DNA from: JAQGMJ01 sp036271855
GTDB taxonomy: Bacteria > Pseudomonadota > Gammaproteobacteria > Burkholderiales > JAEUOS01
Direction of reading: 5' to 3'
Assembly (NCBI GenBank): GCA_036271855.1
Contig: DATAZV010000024.1
Span: forward strand, 1 to 5,791
Length of the DNA: 5,791 nt
The notes beneath the pieces were generated by a model, which was given only the letters and a program-made list of their open reading frames with translations, was not told the origin of the DNA and did not search any database. Each line of letters opens with the position of its first letter. The stretch's first letter is position 1. The translations under genes and the position numbers were made by a program. Shown one piece after another: positions 1 to 5,062 of this stretch.

Positions 1-2289
1 ATCAACGCCGCCGCCTTCACCTGCGGCGTCGCCCTGCTGCGCGAATTCGCGCAAGTCAAAAGCGACCGCCGCGCCATCGACTTCACCGACGCCGAATGGC
101 TGGCCACCAGGCTACTCACAGGCGAGGAACACGCTGCCTACCTGCACGCCCGGCTGGATGCGCGCGTGCGCCACCTGCTGCTCGACGAATTCCAGGACAC
201 CAACCCGATGCAGTGGGCCGCCCTGAAAGGCTGGCTCGCCGCCTACGGCAGCGACCACGCCCGGCCCTCGGTGCTGCTGGTGGGCGACCCCAAGCAGTCG
301 ATCTACCGCTTTCGCCGCGCCGATGCGCGCATCTTCGAAGCCGCCGGACACTGGCTGCAAGACCAGTGGCAGGCCGTGCACCTGCCGCTGAACACCACGC
401 GGCGCAACGCCCCGCATATCGTCGATGCCGTCAACGCTCTTTTCAGCAACGAACCCACCTATACCCGTTTCCAGAACCAGACCACGGTGCTGAAGGATTT
501 GCCCGGCCGCGTCGAGTTGTGGCCGCTTGCTTTGGGCAGCGAAAAGCCGGAGCCGCGCACCACCCTGCGCAACCCTCTGCTCGAAGCGCGCCTGGAAGCC
601 GCCGACATGCGCCTGCGCCGCGAGCGCGAAGCGCAGTTGATCGCCGATCGCATCACCCAACTGGTCGGCCGCACCGCCTTGCGCGAAGGCAAGGCCGAGC
701 GCCCCGCGCACTACGGCGACATCATGATCCTGTCGCGCAAGCGCGGCGCCTTGCCCGCCATCGAAGCCGCCCTGCGCGCCGCCGGCATTCCCTTCGTCAC
801 CGCGCGCCAGGGCGGGCTGCTCGAAACCATCGAGGCGCGCGACCTCTACGCCCTGATCGAATTTCTCGTCACCCCGGCGAACGATCTCGCGCTGGCGCAT
901 GCGCTGAAGTCGCCGCTGTTCGGCGCAAGCGACGCCGACCTGATCGCACTCGCCGGCATCGGCGAACCCGGCATCACCTGGTGGGCGCGCCTGTCGAACG
1001 CGCTGCAACTGCCGCCCTCGCTGGCGCGCGCGCATCGCCTGATCGCCGCCTGGCGCGAGGTCGCCGGCCTCTTGCCGGTGCACGACCTGCTCGACCGCAT
1101 TTACCACGAAGCCGAAGTCCTGCCGCGCTACGCGCACGCCATGCCCGCCCATTTGCGCGAGCAGGCGCTGTCCAACCTCGAAGCTTTCATCGCCTTGGCC
1201 CTGCAACTCGAAGCCGGGCGCTTTCCCAGCCTGCCGCGCTTTCTCGACGACCTCAAAAGCGCGCGCCGCGGCGAACTCAACGAATCGCCCGACGAAGCCC
1301 CCACCGCCAGCCACGAAGCGGTGCGCCTGATGACCGTGCATGGTTCCAAGGGCCTGGAGTCGCCGGTGGTGTTTCTCGCGGACGCCAACGCCGGCAGCGC
1401 GCGTGGCCGCAACAGCACCCTCATCTCCTGGCCGCCGGAAGCCGATGCCCCCGAACATTTTTCCCTGATCATCGGCGGCGCCATCGGCGCGGCGCGCGAG
1501 CCGCTGGTGGCTGAGGAAGAAGCCGCCGACGCCATCGAGGAACTCAATGTCCTCTACGTCGCCATGACCCGCGCCAAGCAATTGCTGGTGGTCACCGGCG
1601 TCGAGAATCGTAACGCGAAGGAGGAGGGCGCCTACCAGCGCATCGCCCGTGCCCTGCATCACCTCTACGAAAGCCAGGCGCCCGAACTTGAACCGGGCAT
1701 GCCTTTGGCCTGGGGCAGCCTGCCGGAAATGCAGGTGCAGGCACCGGGCGTTGCAGCCACGTCTGCAACGCAAGCAGCAAGCGACTTGCTCTCCGCCGTA
1801 TTCGACGTCCCGCCTGTTGGCACCCGCCGTGCGCCTCCCACCGCAGCCATGCTCGCCGGCACCCAACTGCATGCCGTGCTGCAGGCCGTGCTGGACGAAA
1901 CCGACTTCGGCCGCAAAGCCCCCGAGGTCGCCGAAGTCGCCGCCCGCGCCGGCACCTCCCTGCACCTGGCCATGCAACTCCTGCGCAGCGCGCGCCAGGC
2001 CCTGGCCTTGCCGGCGCTGGCGCGCTTTTTCGATCCTGCGCAGTTCGTGCGCGCCGTCAACGAACTGGAAATCATCGCCGATGGCGAAGTCAAGCGCGCC
2101 GACCGCGTGGTGGAGTTTTCCGACGCCCTCTGGGTGCTCGACTACAAGGCACGCGTTACCGACGAAGAGTTGCCGGCCTACCGCATGCAGATCACCGGCT
2201 ACAAGGAAGCGCTGGCGGCGATCCACGCCGGCCGCGAAATCCGCGCCGGACTGATCGACCTGGCGGCGGGCAGCCTGATCGAGTGTTGA
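1..2289 (+). CDS. addA: AddA/RecB-family ATP-dependent helicase-nuclease, C-terminal part (5' end outside window)
   Basis: The reading frame is open from base 1 to the TGA at 2287-2289 and gives 762 residues; the start and Walker A motif lie upstream of the window. Visible superfamily-1 helicase motifs, numbered from the window start, are motif II LLLDEFQDT (residues 59-67, catalytic DE at 62-63), motif III GDPKQSIYRFRRAD (95-108), motif IV around TTRR (132-135), motif V VRLMTVHGSKGLE (441-453) and motif VI LNVLYVAMTRAK (515-526). The C-terminus holds a RecB-type PD-(D/E)XK nuclease: GTQLH with His624, RADRVV with Asp701, LDYKA with Asp714 and Lys716, then a Q-x3-Y pair (730/734). Proteins of this family unwind and resect double-strand breaks with an AddB (or RecC) partner to start RecA-dependent recombination in the cytoplasm. 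AddA is preferred over RecB because no recD follows, but the partner gene is not visible, so the symbol is provisional. No frameshift or lost catalytic residue is seen. Confidence 0.92.
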   Translation: MNAAAFTCGVALLREFAQVKSDRRAIDFTDAEWLATRLLTGEEHAAYLHARLDARVRHLLLDEFQDTNPMQWAALKGWLAAYGSDHARPSVLLVGDPKQSIYRFRRADARIFEAAGHWLQDQWQAVHLPLNTTRRNAPHIVDAVNALFSNEPTYTRFQNQTTVLKDLPGRVELWPLALGSEKPEPRTTLRNPLLEARLEAADMRLRREREAQLIADRITQLVGRTALREGKAERPAHYGDIMILSRKRGALPAIEAALRAAGIPFVTARQGGLLETIEARDLYALIEFLVTPANDLALAHALKSPLFGASDADLIALAGIGEPGITWWARLSNALQLPPSLARAHRLIAAWREVAGLLPVHDLLDRIYHEAEVLPRYAHAMPAHLREQALSNLEAFIALALQLEAGRFPSLPRFLDDLKSARRGELNESPDEAPTASHEAVRLMTVHGSKGLESPVVFLADANAGSARGRNSTLISWPPEADAPEHFSLIIGGAIGAAREPLVAEEEAADAIEELNVLYVAMTRAKQLLVVTGVENRNAKEEGAYQRIARALHHLYESQAPELEPGMPLAWGSLPEMQVQAPGVAATSATQAASDLLSAVFDVPPVGTRRAPPTAAMLAGTQLHAVLQAVLDETDFGRKAPEVAEVAARAGTSLHLAMQLLRSARQALALPALARFFDPAQFVRAVNELEIIADGEVKRADRVVEFSDALWVLDYKARVTDEELPAYRMQITGYKEALAAIHAGREIRAGLIDLAAGSLIEC

Positions 2290-2373
2290 TCTGCCCGCAC
2301 CTGCCATAAACCCGTTTGTCCGCCATCCAGGCGATGACCAGAGGCCGGTTCATCGGCACTATCGTTCGCGCAC

Positions 2374-2401
2374 TTGACGATTCCCGATATTCGCGTATCT
2401 T
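2374..2401 (+). promoter_or_regulatory. Candidate sigma70-like promoter (distal)
   Basis: TTGACG (2374-2379) is separated by 16 bases from TATCTT (2396-2401). The -35 match is good (5 of 6) and the -10 is moderate (4 of 6). A small dyad GATA-N6-TATC (2386-2399) overlaps the -10 box. If used, it would give a leader of about 400 bases before tupB. This rests on consensus matching only. Confidence 0.3.
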
Positions 2402-2483
2402 CGGAACCAGAAGCCGCGTCTCTTTCTGCGTTCGGCACTACCCTTCGCCGGGCTGCTTTCTTTAACATCCGCAACGACGTACC

Positions 2484-2496
2484 GCGTGGTCCACGC
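2484..2496. repeat. 13-base palindrome
   Basis: GCGTGG (2484-2489) and CCACGC (2491-2496) are perfect inverted copies around a single T. The one-base centre rules out a normal RNA hairpin, so if it matters it would be as a DNA-level protein-binding site. In GC-rich DNA a 6-base arm can also arise by chance. Confidence 0.35.
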
Positions 2497-2514
2497 ATCG
2501 CGCCGCGCCGGGGT

Positions 2515-2562
2515 AACACAAACATGGTGGGACGTATCTTAAGGCGCACCACGTTTGTAGTT
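2515..2562. repeat. Long imperfect inverted repeat
   Basis: ACAAACATGGTG (2518-2529) and CACCACGTTTGT (2547-2558) are inverted copies with one mismatch in 12, around a 17-base centre. Three further pairs (AAC 2515-2517 with GTT 2560-2562) extend the stem after a one-base bulge at 2559. As RNA it would form a stable hairpin; as DNA it could be an operator. It is not followed directly by a T-run (the nearest, 2574-2579, starts 15 bases past the 12-base arm), so it is a poor canonical terminator. Its function is unknown. Confidence 0.65.
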
Positions 2563-2631
2563 GAAAATTCCGATTTTTTCTCAGGTTTTATCAGGTTGGT
2601 GAAAACGCGGTGAGGCGATTTGTAGTTTGAA
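2554..2631. repeat. Pair of short direct repeats in the intergenic region
   Basis: TTTGTAGTTGAA (2554-2565) recurs as TTTGTAGTTTGAA (2619-2631), 65 bases apart start to start, which is close to six helical turns. Between them TCAGGTT occurs twice (2581-2587 and 2591-2597). The first TTTGT lies in the right arm of the inverted repeat at 2515-2562. Paired regulator sites are one reading; chance similarity in AT-rich sequence is another. Confidence 0.4.
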
Positions 2632-2680
2632 CCTGTTATTTACTGTGGTTTCAGGCTCAACGTATGCTGCAAAGTGCATA

Positions 2681-2708
2681 TTGGTTTTTCGGGCTGCGAC
2701 GCTACCAT
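2681..2708 (+). promoter_or_regulatory. Candidate sigma70-like promoter (proximal to tupB)
   Basis: TTGGTT (2681-2686) and TACCAT (2703-2708) are 16 bases apart. The -35 keeps the TTG core and the -10 matches 4 of 6. A start near 2715 would give a leader of roughly 90 bases that contains the hairpin at 2724-2784. The match is weak, and the operon could instead start from a more distal promoter. Confidence 0.22.
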
Positions 2709-2723
2709 AGCCGCACTTGAATA

Positions 2724-2784
2724 AGCGGTGCTCCGCGCGCCCAGCCGTCCCGGGTCAAGGAAGCGCGAGATTTCCGTCACCGTT
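2724..2784 (+). promoter_or_regulatory. GC-rich hairpin in the tupB leader
   Basis: An outer stem pairs 2724-2730 with 2778-2784 (core CGGTG/CACCG plus a G-U and an A-U pair). An inner stem pairs CTCCGCGC (2731-2738) with GCGCGAG (2763-2769) with one bulged C. Bases 2770-2777 are left as an internal bulge, and the apical part contains CCCGGG (2749-2754). The element ends 22 bases before the tupB start. It could modulate translation or transcription of the operon, but it was not recognised as a Moco or other named riboswitch. Confidence 0.35.
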
Positions 2785-2806
2785 GCCTGTTTCAACCTGA
2801 TCCCCC

Positions 2807-3511
2807 ATGAACTGGATAGCCGCAAGCCTGGCCGATGCAGCACGTCTGGCGTTTTCGCTGGACCCCAAGCTGTATTCGATCATCGGCCTGTCCTTGTCGG
2901 TCAGCCTGGCCTCGGTGACGCTGGCCTCGGTTGCCGGCGGGCTGATCGGCGCGGCGGTGGCGGTGGGGCGCTTTCCCGGACGACAAGTGCTGATCGTGCT
3001 GCTCAATGCCGCCATGGGCCTGCCGCCGGTGGTGGTCGGGCTGGTGGTCTACCTGATGCTCTCGCGCGCCGGGCCGCTGGGCGCGATGGGCCTGCTGTTC
3101 ACCCCGCAGGCGATGGTGATCGCGCAGTTCGTGCTGATCACCCCGCTGATCGCAGCGCTAACGCGACAGGTGATCGAGGATGCCTGGCGCGAATACGAGG
3201 AGCAGTTGCGCTCGCTCGGCGCACGCGCCTGGCAAGCCGCGCTGACGCTGCTGTGGGACACGCGCTTTTCGCTGCTTACCGTGGTGCTGGCGGGCCTGGG
3301 GCGGGCGATGGCCGAAGTCGGCGCGGTGATGATCGTCGGCGGCAATATCGACGGCGTGACGCGCGTGATGACCACCACCATCGCGCTGGAAACCAGCAAG
3401 GGCGATCTGCCGCTGGCGGTGGGCCTGGGGGTGATCCTGCTGCTGATCGTGCTGCTGCTTAACGCCGCGGCTTACGGCATTCGCGAATGGGCGGCGCGAC
3501 GCCATGGCTGA
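2807..3511 (+). CDS. tupB: Tungstate ABC transporter permease TupB
   Basis: This 234-residue inner-membrane protein has about five hydrophobic segments (roughly 23-53, 60-86, 100-119, 154-178 and 202-225). It is the channel through which the oxyanion released by TupA crosses the membrane. The cytoplasmic coupling loop is visible as EYEEQLRSLGA (129-139), the EAA-type motif that docks on the ATPase. It is followed by GRAMAEVGAVMIVGGN (165-180), typical of the TupB/ModB/CysT permease group. The ATG at 2807 is the only sensible start: an in-frame TGA lies at 2798-2800 and no ATG, GTG or TTG follows within the next 25 codons. No Shine-Dalgarno sequence precedes it (the preceding bases are ACCTGATCCCCC). 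The gene opens the operon and overlaps tupC by 8 bases. Assignment to tungstate rather than molybdate rests mainly on the neighbouring tupA. Confidence 0.93.
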   Translation: MNWIAASLADAARLAFSLDPKLYSIIGLSLSVSLASVTLASVAGGLIGAAVAVGRFPGRQVLIVLLNAAMGLPPVVVGLVVYLMLSRAGPLGAMGLLFTPQAMVIAQFVLITPLIAALTRQVIEDAWREYEEQLRSLGARAWQAALTLLWDTRFSLLTVVLAGLGRAMAEVGAVMIVGGNIDGVTRVMTTTIALETSKGDLPLAVGLGVILLLIVLLLNAAAYGIREWAARRHG

Positions 3512-4217
3512 ACCGATGATCAGCTTGCGCGACCTGGTGTTCGAAGGCCGCGGCCATCGCGCCATCGATGGCGTGTCGCTGGAATTGGCCGCCGGCCGCA
3601 CCGCGATTCTCGGTGCCAACGGCGCGGGCAAGAGCGTGCTGCTGCGCCTGATGCACGGGCTGCTTGCGCCCAGCAGCGGCGCGGTGCAATGGTCTGCCAT
3701 CGAAGGCCGCGCGCCGCGCCTGGCGATGGTGTTCCAGAAGCCGGTGTTGCTGCGCCGCTCGGCGCTGGACAATGTGATCTACGGCCTCAAGCTGTCGCCC
3801 GCGCACCGCGCTGAATCGGCGCCGCGCCTGCGGGAACGCGCATTGGCGGCGTTGGCGCGTGTCGGGCTGGCGCAACTGGCGGATCGTCCGGGGCGCGTGC
3901 TTTCCGGTGGCGAGCAGCAGCGCGTGGCGCTGGCGCGGGCCTGGGCGCTGGAGCCGGACGTGCTGCTGCTGGACGAGCCCACCGCCAGCTTGGACCCCGC
4001 CGCCATGCGCGCGGTCGAAGCCATCATCCTCGGCATCGCCGCCGGCGGCACATCGATTGTCATGACCACCCACCATCGTGGCCTGGCGCGGCGCTTTGCC
4101 GACAGCGTGGTGTTCCTCGACGCCGGGCAGGTCGCCGAGCACACGCCGGTGGACGAATTTTTTACCCGGCCCCGCTCCAGCGGCGGCCACGCTTACCTCG
4201 AAGGAGAAATCGCATGA
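3504..4217 (+). CDS. tupC: Tungstate ABC transporter ATP-binding protein TupC
   Basis: This 237-residue cytoplasmic ATPase drives the TupB channel. All ABC motifs are intact: Walker A GANGAGKS (37-44), Q-loop Gln78 in VFQKP, signature LSGGEQQR (133-140), Walker B VLLLDE (153-158), D-loop SLD (162-164) and H-loop His190. The protein ends soon after the nucleotide-binding domain and has no C-terminal TOBE/MOP oxyanion-sensing domain such as ModC carries, which fits TupC. The ATG at 3504 overlaps the end of tupB by 8 bases; a second in-frame ATG at 3516 would remove four residues and cannot be excluded, since only a weak GGGCGG (3489-3494) precedes the first. The gene overlaps tupA by ATGA (4214-4217), indicating translational coupling. 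Confidence 0.94.
   Translation: MAEPMISLRDLVFEGRGHRAIDGVSLELAAGRTAILGANGAGKSVLLRLMHGLLAPSSGAVQWSAIEGRAPRLAMVFQKPVLLRRSALDNVIYGLKLSPAHRAESAPRLRERALAALARVGLAQLADRPGRVLSGGEQQRVALARAWALEPDVLLLDEPTASLDPAAMRAVEAIILGIAAGGTSIVMTTHHRGLARRFADSVVFLDAGQVAEHTPVDEFFTRPRSSGGHAYLEGEIA
4201..4206 (+). promoter_or_regulatory. Ribosome binding site of tupA
   Basis: AAGGAG lies 7 bases before the ATG at 4214, inside the end of tupC. It is the clearest Shine-Dalgarno sequence in the operon. It fixes the tupA start and suggests the binding protein is translated more efficiently than tupB and tupC, as is usual for binding proteins needed in excess. Confidence 0.8.
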
Positions 4218-5056
4218 ACCTCAATCGTCGCGGATTCATCGCCGGCGCCGCCCTGCTGGCCGCATGCACCGCCTGCAGCCTGCCGGCGCAGGCACAAGCT
4301 CAGTCACAAGAACGGTTCATCACCGTGGCTTCCACCACTTCCACCGAGCAAAGTGGCCTGTTCGGCTACCTGCTGCCGATTTACGAAAAGAAATCCGGGG
4401 TGCAGGTGCGGGTGGTCGCGGTGGGCACCGGCCAGGCGCTGGACATGGGGCGGCGCGGCGATGCCGATGTCGAATTCGTCCACGACAAGGTGGCGGAAGA
4501 GAAATTCCTCGCTGAAGGTTTTTCCATCAAACGCCAGGACGTGATGTACAACGACTTCATCCTGGTCGGGCCGAAAAACGATCCGGCGAAGGCGCATGGC
4601 CGCGACATCCTCGAAGGCCTGCGCAAAATCGCCGCCGCCAAGGCCGCCTTCGTTTCGCGCGGCGACCGCAGCGGCACCAACGCCGCCGAGTTGCGCTACT
4701 GGAAAGATGCCGGCATCAACCTGGATGCGGTAAAGGGCCCCTGGTACCGCGACACCGGTTCCGGCATGGGCCCGGCGCTCAACACCGCCGCCTCGATGGA
4801 CGCCTACATCCTCGCCGACCGCGGCACCTGGCTGTCGTTCAAGAACCGCGCGAACCTGGACATCGTGGTCGAAGGCGACACCAAGTTGTTCAATCAATAC
4901 GGCGTCATGCTGGTCAACCCGGCGAAGTTTCCACATGTGAAAGTCGCCCTCGGCCAGGCCTTCATCGACTGGCTGGTCTCGCCCGAAGGCCAGCAGGTGA
5001 TTGCCGGCTACAAGATCGGTGGCCAGCAATTGTTTTTTCCCAACGCAAAACCCTGA
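4214..5056 (+). CDS. tupA: Tungstate-binding protein TupA, exported
   Basis: This 280-residue extracytoplasmic binding protein captures tungstate for TupBC. The N-terminus has an RR-G-F-I motif (residues 5-9) and a hydrophobic stretch to about 17. It then offers both a lipobox-like LAAC (15-18) and a signal peptidase I type site PAQA-Q (24-28). The mature part begins with ASTTSTEQSGL (39-49), corresponding to the TTTS oxyanion-binding motif of TupA proteins. Other family blocks are VAVGTGQAL (68-76), DADVEFVHD (83-91), VMYNDFILVGP (110-120), FVSRGDRSGTNAAEL (146-160) and GMGPALNTAASMDAY (184-198). These blocks are characteristic of TupA rather than ModA. The start overlaps the tupC stop, and the strong ribosome binding site supports the ATG at 4214. 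Anion specificity (tungstate versus molybdate) is inferred from family membership. Confidence 0.94.
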   Translation: MNLNRRGFIAGAALLAACTACSLPAQAQAQSQERFITVASTTSTEQSGLFGYLLPIYEKKSGVQVRVVAVGTGQALDMGRRGDADVEFVHDKVAEEKFLAEGFSIKRQDVMYNDFILVGPKNDPAKAHGRDILEGLRKIAAAKAAFVSRGDRSGTNAAELRYWKDAGINLDAVKGPWYRDTGSGMGPALNTAASMDAYILADRGTWLSFKNRANLDIVVEGDTKLFNQYGVMLVNPAKFPHVKVALGQAFIDWLVSPEGQQVIAGYKIGGQQLFFPNAKP

Positions 5057-5058
5057 GG
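5054..5058 (+). promoter_or_regulatory. Ribosome binding site of the ModA-like gene, overlapping the tupA stop
   Basis: TGAGG combines the tupA stop codon (TGA, 5054-5056) with a GAGG Shine-Dalgarno core, 4 bases before the ATG at 5063. This supports the chosen start and coupled translation with tupA. The spacing is slightly short. Confidence 0.6.
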
Positions 5059-5062
5059 TTTT

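Larger units (their letters stand above)
2290..2806. other. Non-coding region between the helicase gene and the tungstate operon
   Basis: This 517-base gap contains no convincing gene. The short open frames in it (for example TTG 2374 to 2613, and ATG 2664 to 2720, which gives 18 residues) lack a good ribosome binding site and recognisable protein features. From about 2515 to 2720 the base composition is clearly AT-richer than the flanking genes, as expected for a promoter region. It holds a 13-base palindrome (GCGTGG-T-CCACGC, 2484-2496), a long imperfect inverted repeat (2515-2562), direct repeats (2554-2565 and 2619-2631), weak promoter candidates and a GC-rich hairpin at 2724-2784. No canonical rho-independent terminator is seen after the helicase stop; the small GCCG/CGGC hairpin at 2344-2357 has no T-run after it. 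Confidence 0.7.

Noticed and set aside
112..2307. A 731-codon open frame on the minus strand opposite the helicase gene
   Set aside because: It mirrors the codon-position bias of the real + strand gene, its protein is low-complexity (rich in Gly, Ala, Gln, Arg) with no recognisable domain, and the + strand carries a complete set of helicase and nuclease motifs.
2518..2579. Inverted repeat plus T-run as the rho-independent terminator of the helicase gene
   Set aside because: The T-run starts 15 bases after the 12-base stem arm and the stem base is A/T-rich rather than GC-rich, unlike a canonical terminator.
2561..2591. TTGAAA ... TTTTAT as a promoter
   Set aside because: The boxes are individually plausible but 19 bases apart, which is outside the good spacing range for sigma70.
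2374..2613. Possible 79-residue gene in the intergenic region (TTG start), or its 29-residue ATG-started tail from 2524
   Set aside because: No good ribosome binding site, no recognised domain, and it crosses the inverted repeat and the AT-rich control region.
2664..2720. Possible 18-residue leader peptide upstream of tupB
   Set aside because: Only a weak AGG precedes the ATG, and there is no codon run or adjacent attenuator structure to suggest leader-peptide control.
2717..2800. Possible 27-residue TTG-started leader frame ending at the TGA just before tupB
   Set aside because: It has no ribosome binding site and a rare start codon. It remains possible but is unsupported.
2290..2806. Moco/Tuco riboswitch, tRNA, CRISPR or insertion sequence in the gap
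   Set aside because: I could not match the Moco core by eye, saw no cloverleaf, no regularly spaced repeats and no transposase fragment. A covariance-model search could still change the riboswitch verdict.
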